Source of the DNA: an uncultured Oscillospiraceae bacterium
GTDB lineage: Bacteria; Bacillota; Clostridia; Oscillospirales; Oscillospiraceae
Assembly: GCA_934565615.1 (NCBI GenBank)
Contig: CAKTIH010000020.1
Span: 1 to 22,679 of the forward strand
DNA: 22,679 nt
Reading direction: 5' to 3'
Positions within the stretch are counted from its first letter, which is position 1; each line of letters begins with the position of its first letter. The notes beneath the pieces are model-generated. The model ran no database searches. It saw nothing but the letters and a program-made list of their open reading frames with translations, and was not told the origin of the DNA. Below, in pieces: positions 7,030-13,396 of this stretch. The position numbers and the translations under genes were made by a program.

Positions 7030-7901
7030 TGGAAAACGGCTACGAAAAAATGAATATCCAGTGGTTCCCCGGCCACATGACGAAGGCGCAGCGGATGATC
7101 GAGGACAATGTCAAGCTTGTTGACGCCGTGTGTGAGATACTTGACGCGCGCATCCCGTTCTCCAGCCAGAACCCCGATATAGACCGGCTCGCCGCAGGCA
7201 AGCCGCGCCTTGTCATCCTCAACCGCAGCGACCTTGCGGACCCGGAACTGACCGCGCGCTGGAAGCGGAGCTTCCAGAAGCAGGGGCTTGCGATCCTTGA
7301 GACGGACGCGAAGAGCGGCAGGGGAGTGAACGGCTTCGTCCCGGCGATACGGGAGCTCCTCCGCGATAAGCTGAAGGAGTACGAGGCAAAGGGACAGGTC
7401 GGCCGCCCGCTGAGAGTAATGATCCTCGGCATACCGAACGTCGGCAAGTCGACATTTATCAATAAGGTCGCAAAGCGCAAGGCCGCGATAGCCGGGGACA
7501 AGCCGGGTGTTACACGCGGCCGCCAGTGGATAAGCATAGATACCGGGCTTGATCTGCTTGATACTCCGGGTATACTCTGGCCAAAGTTTGACAGTCAGGA
7601 GGTCGGCGAGATGCTGGCCATCACGAACGCTATCAAGGCGGACGTGCTCGATAAGGAGACGCTCGGCGCAAACTTCATGCTCCGCCTGCGCGATATGTAT
7701 CCGGACGCTTTGCGTGAGCGCTATAAGATAGAGCCTGACCCGGAGCTCAACGGCTATGAGCTGCTGGAGCAGGCGGCAAAGAAGCGCGGCTTTCTCGTTT
7801 CACGCGGCGAGTATGACATTGAGAGAATGGCGAACACGCTGCTCAAGGAATACCATGAGGGCAAGCTTGGCCGCCTGACCTTGGAGGCTCCGAATGACTG
7901 A
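7026..7901 (+). CDS. rbgA: Ribosome biogenesis GTPase RbgA/YlqF
   Basis: GTPase needed for late assembly of the 50S subunit in Firmicutes. The 291-residue protein has the circularly permuted order typical of YlqF: the G4 motif NRSD (66-69) comes before G1 GIPNVGKST (135-143) and G3 DTPG (179-182). The N-terminal IQWFPGHMTKA is a family signature, and the C-terminal helical part carries the RNA-binding domain. The start overlaps the lepB stop by 4 bases; no strong ribosome binding site is visible there, which suggests translational coupling. An internal ATG at 7050 (MNIQWFPGHM) would give the usual N terminus of the family and is a fair alternative. The 3' end overlaps rnhB by 8 bases. Confidence 0.94.
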   Translation: MMENGYEKMNIQWFPGHMTKAQRMIEDNVKLVDAVCEILDARIPFSSQNPDIDRLAAGKPRLVILNRSDLADPELTARWKRSFQKQGLAILETDAKSGRGVNGFVPAIRELLRDKLKEYEAKGQVGRPLRVMILGIPNVGKSTFINKVAKRKAAIAGDKPGVTRGRQWISIDTGLDLLDTPGILWPKFDSQEVGEMLAITNAIKADVLDKETLGANFMLRLRDMYPDALRERYKIEPDPELNGYELLEQAAKKRGFLVSRGEYDIERMANTLLKEYHEGKLGRLTLEAPND

Positions 7902-8493
7902 GCTTTGGGAACTGGAAAACGAGATTTACGCCGAGGGTTATAACCTTATCTGCGGCGTTGACGAGGCCGGGCGCGGTCCGCTGGCAGGGCCGGTGTATGC
8001 TGCCGCTGTTGTTCTCCCGCGGGACGCTGTCATTGAAGGGCTGAACGATTCCAAGAAACTGACCGAGAAAAGGCGCGAAGCGCTCTTTGATGTTATCACA
8101 GAGCGGGCACTGACCTATGGCATTGCCTCGGCCTCGGTCGAAGAAATAGAAGAACTCAACATTCTGAACGCGACCTTTCTCGCGATGAACCGTGCGATAG
8201 CAAAGCTCGCCCCTATACCGGAGCTTGCGCTTATTGACGGCAACCGCAGCACCGGCATAGCCATGCCGAGCCGCTGCGTCGTAAAGGGCGACTCGCGCTG
8301 CGCGGACATCGCCGCCGCGTCGATCCTCGCGAAGGTCAGCCGTGACAGATATATGCTCACCCTCACGGAGAAGTACCCGCAGTATCATTTCGAGCAGCAC
8401 AAGGGCTACGGCACAAAGCTGCATTATGAAGCGCTCAGAGAATACGGCCCGTCGCCGGAGCACCGCCCAAGCTTTCTGAGGAAAATGCACTGA
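7894..8493 (+). CDS. rnhB: Ribonuclease HII
   Basis: Cleaves the RNA strand of RNA-DNA hybrids and removes single ribonucleotides misinserted into DNA. The 199-residue protein has the GVDEAGRGPLAGPV signature with Asp23 and Glu24, then Asp115 (ALIDGN) and Asp133 (VKGDSR), completing the four acidic metal ligands; the 18-residue gap between the last two equals that of E. coli RNase HII. SAASILAK-like AAASILAKVSRDRYM follows as expected. It overlaps the end of rbgA and the start of yraN (TGATG junction), an order widely seen in Firmicutes. Confidence 0.96.
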   Translation: MTELWELENEIYAEGYNLICGVDEAGRGPLAGPVYAAAVVLPRDAVIEGLNDSKKLTEKRREALFDVITERALTYGIASASVEEIEELNILNATFLAMNRAIAKLAPIPELALIDGNRSTGIAMPSRCVVKGDSRCADIAAASILAKVSRDRYMLTLTEKYPQYHFEQHKGYGTKLHYEALREYGPSPEHRPSFLRKMH

Positions 8494-8855
8494 TGGAAAG
8501 ACGGGAGCTTGGCGCATGGGGCGAGGAGCGCGCGGCGAAATATCTGCGCAGCAAAGGGTATACTATCGTTGAGCGCAACTTCCGATGCCGCTCGGGGGAG
8601 ATAGACATCATCGCGCGGCGCGGCGGTATCATCGCTTTCGTTGAGGTGAAGCTGCGCCGGGACGCGGACTTTGCCGAGGCGCGCGAATTTGTGACAGCGG
8701 CAAAGCAGCGGCGCGTGATCCTGACCGCCGAATATTGGCTCGCCTCGCACCGGACGGAGCTTCAGCCGCGTTTTGACGTGGTAGAGATATACGCGCCCTA
8801 TGGGGAGAGGACGCTCTTCCCGAAGATAAATCATCTTGAGGACGCTTTTCAGTAA
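8493..8855 (+). CDS. YraN family protein (UPF0102, endonuclease-like fold)
   Basis: A 120-residue protein of the UPF0102/YraN family, which has a Holliday-junction-resolvase-like nuclease fold but no firmly established role. Landmarks are the N-terminal LGAWGEERAAKYLRSKGYTI, the acidic GEIDIIARRGG and the FVEVKLRRDADF segment, where the Asp and Glu-x-Lys fit a metal-dependent nuclease site. It shares one base with the rnhB stop and is the last gene of the lepB operon; a strong hairpin follows at 8866-8911. Co-occurrence with RNase HII is common and suggests nucleic-acid maintenance, which is inference. Confidence 0.92.
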   Translation: MERRELGAWGEERAAKYLRSKGYTIVERNFRCRSGEIDIIARRGGIIAFVEVKLRRDADFAEAREFVTAAKQRRVILTAEYWLASHRTELQPRFDVVEIYAPYGERTLFPKINHLEDAFQ

Positions 8856-8865
8856 ATGTAATATG

Positions 8866-8911
8866 TACGCGGCCATGCCGCGGGTCGGAGCTTTCCGACC
8901 CGCGGAGCGTA
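8866..8911. terminator. Long hairpin between convergent yraN and DUF1540 genes
   Basis: CCGCGGGTCGGA (8878-8889) and its exact complement (8894-8905) form a G+C-rich 12-bp stem with a 4-base loop. An outer pair TACGC (8866-8870) / GCGTA (8907-8911) can extend it across a bulge. No T run on either strand, so it may act as a two-sided transcription or RNA-decay barrier rather than a classical terminator. Confidence 0.55.
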
Positions 8912-8924
8912 GGCTTAACGCTGC

Positions 8925-9101
8925 TTAGCAGCAGCCGCGCGGGCAGAAGGTGGAGCAGTAGGTCTCGCCCTTGGTGCTTGCCTTCTCGTTCTGGACGCTG
9001 ATCTTTTCTGCGCTGCATCTGCAGTCAACAGTGTTGTACTTGCAGCCAGTGACGTCGCAGCCGACGCCGGGAATGACGCTCTTGGTTTTCTTATCGCTCA
9101 T
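8925..9101 (-). CDS. DUF1540 domain-containing small cysteine-rich protein
   Basis: A 58-residue protein with eight cysteines (15, 20, 27, 29, 49, 53, 57, 58). The pattern CDVTGCKYN...CRCSAEKISV...TYCSTF is that of DUF1540, a family common in Clostridia and of unknown function, probably metal-binding or disulfide-rich. The start at 9101 (MSDKKTK) is preferred to the ATG 6 bases upstream because GGAGG (9110-9114 on the complementary strand) is 8 bases from it but only 2 from the earlier one. The C-terminal CPRGCC lies outside the usual domain. It is transcribed against its neighbours and converges on yraN. A possible forespore-type promoter lies at 9136-9164 but is weak evidence. Confidence 0.85.
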   Translation of the reverse strand: MSDKKTKSVIPGVGCDVTGCKYNTVDCRCSAEKISVQNEKASTKGETYCSTFCPRGCC

Positions 9102-9135
9102 GTTCATAACCTCCGTTCCTTGTTGGAAACGGTAT

Positions 9136-9164
9136 TATTATCTGCACCCAAGCCCTGTTTATTC
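9136..9164 (-). promoter_or_regulatory. Weak candidate SigG/SigF-like promoter for the DUF1540 gene
   Basis: On the - strand GAATA (9160-9164) resembles the GHATR -35 of SigG, and GATAATA (9136-9142) resembles the CATXHTA -10 with one mismatch, 17 bases apart (18 is typical). The predicted transcript start is about 28 bases upstream of the start codon. No better sigma-A pair is seen here. The match could be chance. Confidence 0.25.
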
Positions 9165-9182
9165 GGAGGACATTTTCTGCCT

Positions 9183-9872
9183 ATGGCGCTCTATACAATA
9201 GGAGATACGCATCTATCCCTTGCCAAGGACAAGCCAATGGACATCTTTGGCGAAAAGTGGAAGAACCATGCACAAAAATTAAAGGACGGCTTTTCAATAG
9301 TCGGGGATGACGACCTCACTGTCATCTGCGGTGATATAAGCTGGGGCATGGGAATCGAGGAGACGAAGGAGGACTTCCTTTTTATTGACGCTCTGCCCGG
9401 GAAGAAGATAATACTGAAGGGCAACCACGACTATTGGTGGAGCACCGCCGCAAAGGCGAAAAAGTTCTTTGCGCAGAATGGGATCACCACCATAGACATC
9501 CTTTATAATAACAGCTTTGACTATGGCGAGTACGCGATCTGCGGTACGCGCGGCTGGTTTTATGAGGAAGAGAAGGGCGACGAGCATGACGCGAAGATCA
9601 TGCGCCGTGAGATCATGCGCCTTGAAGCGTCGCTAAAGGCGGCGGGAGATAAGAAGAAGCTCGTGTTCCTGCATTATCCGCCGCTGTTTCAGAGCTACCG
9701 CTGCGAGGAGATACTCGAACTGCTCAAAAGCTATGAGGTCCGCCTGTGCTGCTACGGCCATATCCACGGCAAAGGCTGCGCTTATGCCTTCAACGGCTGG
9801 CGCGACGGGACAGAGTTTAAGCTTGTGTCGGCGGATTTTGTGGATTTTACCCCTGTGAAGCTGCCATATTAG
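9183..9872 (+). CDS. Metallophosphoesterase (calcineurin-like)
   Basis: A 229-residue cytoplasmic phosphoesterase with the full metal-ligand set: GDTHLS (Asp8, His10), GDISWGM (Asp51), KGNHDYWW (Asn81, His82, Asp83), a His in FLHYPPLF and GHIHG near the C terminus. Substrate unknown; relatives include phosphodiesterases and protein phosphatases. The frame is open back to 9120, but the start at 9183 (MALYTIGDTH) puts the first motif where the family has it. The only ribosome binding site, CGGAGGA at 9164-9170, is 12 bases upstream, rather long. It stands alone between the divergent DUF1540 gene and the trigger factor promoter. Confidence 0.88.
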   Translation: MALYTIGDTHLSLAKDKPMDIFGEKWKNHAQKLKDGFSIVGDDDLTVICGDISWGMGIEETKEDFLFIDALPGKKIILKGNHDYWWSTAAKAKKFFAQNGITTIDILYNNSFDYGEYAICGTRGWFYEEEKGDEHDAKIMRREIMRLEASLKAAGDKKKLVFLHYPPLFQSYRCEEILELLKSYEVRLCCYGHIHGKGCAYAFNGWRDGTEFKLVSADFVDFTPVKLPY

Positions 9873-9893
9873 GCTTTATTAAATAATTTGTCA

Positions 9894-9922
9894 TTGATTT
9901 TACTGTAAGTTTCTGCTATCAT
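9894..9922 (+). promoter_or_regulatory. Extended -10 promoter of tig
   Basis: TTGATT (9894-9899), 17-base spacer, TATCAT (9917-9922) preceded by TGC, giving an extended -10. Predicted start near 9929; AGGAGG at 9949-9954 serves the ATG at 9964. No CtsR or CIRCE heat-shock operator is recognisable around it. Confidence 0.7.
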
Positions 9923-9963
9923 AGACAAGTGCGTGCAGACACATAAAGAGGAGGAAATCAACC

Positions 9964-11379
9964 ATGATTCTGAAGAACGTAGAAAACAAAGAAAATAAGA
10001 CCGCCACTTTCCAGGTAGAGTCCGATGCTGCCGAGTTTGAATCCGCAGTCAACGGCGCATACCTCAAGAACAAGGCTTCAATAAATATTCCCGGCTTCCG
10101 CAAGGGCAAGGCTCCGCGCGCTGTCGTTGAGGGCATGTACGGCGCAGAGGTCTTTTATCAGGACGCTATGGACGAGCTCGCCCCCAAGGCTTTCGAGTTC
10201 GGCCTTGATGAGTCCAAGCTGCGCATGGTCGGCACTCCGTCCATCGTCGATGTGAACGTGACCGATGACCGCACCGCTTCCTATACCTTTGAAGTTACCC
10301 TTTACCCCGAGGTCACTCTCGGCCAGTACAAGGGCCTCGAAGCAGAGCGCAAGGATGAGAGCGTTTCCGACGAGGATGTTGACAATGAGCTCAACTCCGT
10401 CCGCAAGCGCAACGCCCGCATGATCGACATTGACGACCGCGCCGCCGAGATGGGCGACACCGTCGATATCGACTTTGACGGCTACCTTGACGGTGAGCGT
10501 TTCGACGGCGGCAAGGCCGAGGGCTACTCTCTTGAGCTTGGCTCCAACTCCTTCGTCCCCGGCTTTGAGGATCAGATCGTCGGCATGAAGATCGGCGAGG
10601 AGAAGGACATCGATATCACCTTCCCCGAGAACTACACCCCTGAACTCGCCGGCAAGGCCGTCGTTTTCAAGATAAAGCTCAACGGCATCACCACTCCCGA
10701 GCTTCCCGAGCTGGACGATGAGTTCGCAAAGGACGTCTCCGAGTTCGATACTCTTGATGAGTACAAGGGCAGCCTGCGCGAGAATCTTGAAAAGCGCAAG
10801 AAGGATGAGGCCGAGAACGATTTCCGTGCCAACGTCCTTAAGCAGGCTGTAAACAACCTCAAGGCAGAGATCCCCGAGTGCATGATCCTTGAGAAGGTCG
10901 AGCAGACCATCCGTGACTATGCTTCCAACTTCGGCATGACCGACCGCAGCGTTCCCCTTGAGAACCTCAAGGAAATGATGGGCCTGTCCGACGAGGTCGT
11001 CGAGAACAACATCCGTCCCGCAGCCGAGTTCCAGGTCAAGACCGATCTGCTGCTTGACAAGATCAAGGACGAGGAGAAGCTTGAAGTTACCGAGGAAGCC
11101 TTCAATGAGTATCTCAATAAGGTCGCCGAGGACGTCAAGGCCACTGCCGACCAGCTCAAGAACTACTTCGGCGAAGCCTTTATAAAGGCCGAGCAGCTCA
11201 AGGAAATGGCAACCAACCTCATCGTTGACAGTGCCAAGGTCAAGGCTGCTGAGACAGAGACCGAAGAGAAGCCCAAGAAGGCCAGAAAGCCCAGAGCTCC
11301 CAAGGCAGAGAAGAAGGCCGAGGAGACCGAGACCGCCGAAGCTGCCGAACCCGCTGCGGAAGAGCCCAAGGCAGAATAA
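9964..11379 (+). CDS. tig: Trigger factor (ribosome-associated chaperone, peptidyl-prolyl isomerase)
   Basis: Binds the ribosome at the exit tunnel and shields nascent chains. The 471-residue protein has the ribosome-binding signature GFRKGKAP (about 40-47), an FKBP-type isomerase domain (about 155-240, beginning at GDTVDIDFDGYLDGE) and the helical C-terminal chaperone domain (about 250-420). Beyond about residue 425 there is a low-complexity tail rich in Lys, Ala, Pro and Glu (for example PKKARKPRAPKAEKK, then a Glu/Ala run), longer than in E. coli trigger factor (432 residues) and probably disordered. It leads the tig-clpP-clpX-lon block, matching the arrangement in many bacteria. Own promoter upstream. 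Confidence 0.96.
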   Translation: MILKNVENKENKTATFQVESDAAEFESAVNGAYLKNKASINIPGFRKGKAPRAVVEGMYGAEVFYQDAMDELAPKAFEFGLDESKLRMVGTPSIVDVNVTDDRTASYTFEVTLYPEVTLGQYKGLEAERKDESVSDEDVDNELNSVRKRNARMIDIDDRAAEMGDTVDIDFDGYLDGERFDGGKAEGYSLELGSNSFVPGFEDQIVGMKIGEEKDIDITFPENYTPELAGKAVVFKIKLNGITTPELPELDDEFAKDVSEFDTLDEYKGSLRENLEKRKKDEAENDFRANVLKQAVNNLKAEIPECMILEKVEQTIRDYASNFGMTDRSVPLENLKEMMGLSDEVVENNIRPAAEFQVKTDLLLDKIKDEEKLEVTEEAFNEYLNKVAEDVKATADQLKNYFGEAFIKAEQLKEMATNLIVDSAKVKAAETETEEKPKKARKPRAPKAEKKAEETETAEAAEPAAEEPKAE

Positions 11380-11440
11380 TTCTCAGGGAATAAGGATATG
11401 CTCTCTTGGATGCTGATATTTTAAAGGAGAGTTTAATACA

Positions 11441-12022
11441 ATGAGCTTAGTACCTTATGTTGTAGAACAGACCAGCCGCGGTGAGCGTTCGTATGACATC
11501 TTTTCCAGACTGCTTAATGACCGCATCATTATGCTTTCTGAGGAAGTGAACGACACTACCGCAAGCCTGATCGTAGCGCAGCTTCTGTATCTTGAAGCGC
11601 AGGATCCTGATAAGGACATACAGTTTTATATCAACAGCCCCGGCGGCAGCGTTACCGCAGGTCTCGCGATATATGACACTATGCAGTATATCAAGCCCGA
11701 CGTGTCCACGATATGTGTCGGCCTTGCAGCCTCGATGGGTGCGTTCCTCCTCTCGTCCGGTGCAAAGGGCAAGCGTATTGCCCTGCCGAATGCGGAGATA
11801 ATGATCCACCAGCCCTCCGGCGGCAGTCAGGGTCAGTGCACTGATATACAGATCCAGGCAGAGCAGATACTGAAGATCAAGAAGCGCCTCAATAAGATCC
11901 TTGCCGAGAACACCGGCAAGAGCGTTGAGACCATCGAAGCCGACTGCGAGCGCGATCATTTCATGACCGCCGAGGAAGCAAAGGAATACGGCCTTATCGA
12001 TCAGGTAATCTACAAGCGCTGA
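11441..12022 (+). CDS. clpP: ATP-dependent Clp protease proteolytic subunit ClpP
   Basis: Forms the tetradecameric serine-protease barrel that degrades substrates unfolded by ClpX or ClpC. The 193-residue protein has the catalytic triad Ser98 (GLAASMGAF), His123 (IMIHQPSGG) and Asp172 (CERDHFM), each one residue beyond mature E. coli numbering, so spacing is conserved. FYINSPGGSVTAG shapes the substrate channel. AAAGGAGAG precedes the ATG. It starts 61 bases after tig and is followed by a hairpin and then clpX, its partner. I see no heat-shock operator in the short gaps. Confidence 0.97.
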   Translation: MSLVPYVVEQTSRGERSYDIFSRLLNDRIIMLSEEVNDTTASLIVAQLLYLEAQDPDKDIQFYINSPGGSVTAGLAIYDTMQYIKPDVSTICVGLAASMGAFLLSSGAKGKRIALPNAEIMIHQPSGGSQGQCTDIQIQAEQILKIKKRLNKILAENTGKSVETIEADCERDHFMTAEEAKEYGLIDQVIYKR

Positions 12023-12031
12023 TTTTACCGT

Positions 12032-12065
12032 TATGGGGGGACAATAGCTGTTCCCCCATACTTTA
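12032..12065 (+). terminator. Hairpin between clpP and clpX, partial terminator
   Basis: TATGGGGGGACA (12032-12043) pairs with TGTTCCCCCATA (12049-12060) over 12 positions (one G-T pair) with a 5-base loop, followed by CTTTAT. The short T run suggests partial termination or RNA end protection, which could set different levels of clpP and clpX. No clear separate clpX promoter is seen downstream. Confidence 0.6.
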
Positions 12066-12111
12066 TACTGCGCCGTATGCTGCGCATACAGATGCAGGGA
12101 CAGGAGTTTTT

Positions 12112-13365
12112 ATGGCAAAGAATGAAGACAGACGGAGCATCCGCTGCTCCTTTTGCGGCAAGCCGCAGTCGCTGGTCAATCGCCTGATAGCCGGCAATAA
12201 CAACTGCTATATCTGCGATGACTGTGTGCGCATGTGCATGAACATAGTCGGCGAATATGACGAGTCCGAAGCTGTACCCGGCTATGACGGGCTTCCTCTT
12301 GCTCTCGAGAAGCTGCCGAAGCCGAAAGAGATCAAGGAAAATTTGGATCAGTATGTTATCGGTCAGGAACGCGCGAAGATAGTTCTGGCCGTTGCGGTAT
12401 ATAACCACTATAAGCGTATACTCCACTCCACGAAGAGCGATGTTGAGCTTCAAAAGAGCAACATCCTGCTCATCGGCCCCACCGGCAGCGGCAAGACCCT
12501 TTTTGCCCAGACGATGGCGAAGATGCTTGACGTGCCCTTTGCAATTGCCGACGCCACGACTCTTACCGAAGCCGGCTATGTCGGCGAGGATGTCGAGAAC
12601 GTTATCCTCAAGCTGCTTCAGGCGGCGGACTTTGACGTTGCGCGCGCCGAGAAGGGCATCATATATATCGACGAGATAGACAAGATTGCCCGCAAGAGCG
12701 AGAACACTTCCATAACCAGAGACGTTTCCGGCGAGGGCGTGCAGCAGGCGCTGCTCAAGCTGCTTGAAGGCACGATCGCAAACGTTCCCCCTCAGGGCGG
12801 GCGCAAGCATCCGCATCAGGAGTTTATACAGGTGGACACCACCAACATCCTCTTCATCTGCGGAGGCGCGTTCGACGGGCTTGATAAGATCATCGAGAAG
12901 CGCACCAATAAAAAGACTATGGGCTTCGGCGCGGATATCACCAGCAGCACCGAGCGTGATGTCGGTGAGATCATGGCGCAGGTGCAGCAGCACGATTTGC
13001 TCCAGTTCGGTATCATCCCGGAGCTTATCGGTCGTCTGCCTGTCGTTGCAACTCTCCAAAGCCTTAAACGCGATGACCTCGTTCGCATTCTCACCGAGCC
13101 GAAGAACGCCATGACCCGCCAGTACAAGGCGCTCATGTCCTATGATGGGGTCGACCTTGAGTATGAGCCCGCGGCGCTTGAGGCGATCGCAGATAAGGCG
13201 ATAGAGATGAAGATCGGCGCGCGCGGCCTGCGCAGCGTCATGGAGGGCGTCATGACCGATATCATGTACTCCGTCCCCTCGGATAAGTCGGCAAAGAAGG
13301 TCCTCATCACCGAAAAGTGTGTCAAGGACGGCACCAGTCCCGAGGTCATCCACAGCGAAAAATAA
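12112..13365 (+). CDS. clpX: ATP-dependent Clp protease ATP-binding subunit ClpX
   Basis: Hexameric AAA+ unfoldase that feeds proteins, including ssrA-tagged ones, to ClpP. The 417-residue protein has the N-terminal zinc finger (Cys12, Cys15, Cys35, Cys38), Walker A GPTGSGKT (122-129), the GYVG pore loop in EAGYVGEDVEN, Walker B IIYIDEIDKI and the RKH loop in GGRKHPHQE. The ClpP-docking tripeptide, IGF in E. coli, reads MGF here (KKTMGFGAD). Arginine-rich GARGLRSVMEG marks the sensor-2 region. AGGAG lies 5 bases before the ATG. It sits between clpP and lon, on the same strand. Confidence 0.97.
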   Translation: MAKNEDRRSIRCSFCGKPQSLVNRLIAGNNNCYICDDCVRMCMNIVGEYDESEAVPGYDGLPLALEKLPKPKEIKENLDQYVIGQERAKIVLAVAVYNHYKRILHSTKSDVELQKSNILLIGPTGSGKTLFAQTMAKMLDVPFAIADATTLTEAGYVGEDVENVILKLLQAADFDVARAEKGIIYIDEIDKIARKSENTSITRDVSGEGVQQALLKLLEGTIANVPPQGGRKHPHQEFIQVDTTNILFICGGAFDGLDKIIEKRTNKKTMGFGADITSSTERDVGEIMAQVQQHDLLQFGIIPELIGRLPVVATLQSLKRDDLVRILTEPKNAMTRQYKALMSYDGVDLEYEPAALEAIADKAIEMKIGARGLRSVMEGVMTDIMYSVPSDKSAKKVLITEKCVKDGTSPEVIHSEK

Positions 13366-13396
13366 GCACATACAGAACTCCGGAAAGGAGAAAAAC

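Noticed and set aside
8971..9201. 76-codon + strand frame over the DUF1540 gene
   Set aside because: The - strand frame has the DUF1540 cysteine pattern and a good ribosome binding site; the + frame is its shadow and overlaps the metallophosphoesterase start.
9870..11441. Heat-shock operators (CtsR heptads or CIRCE) near tig, clpP, clpX or lon
   Set aside because: I scanned the gaps by eye and found no tandem GGTCAAA-like heptads and no CIRCE inverted repeat. Regulation is probably elsewhere or different.
12070..12095. Short palindrome GTATG/CATAC before clpX as an operator or riboswitch
   Set aside because: Only a 5-bp stem in a G+C-rich gap; too short to claim, and no known riboswitch pattern is visible.
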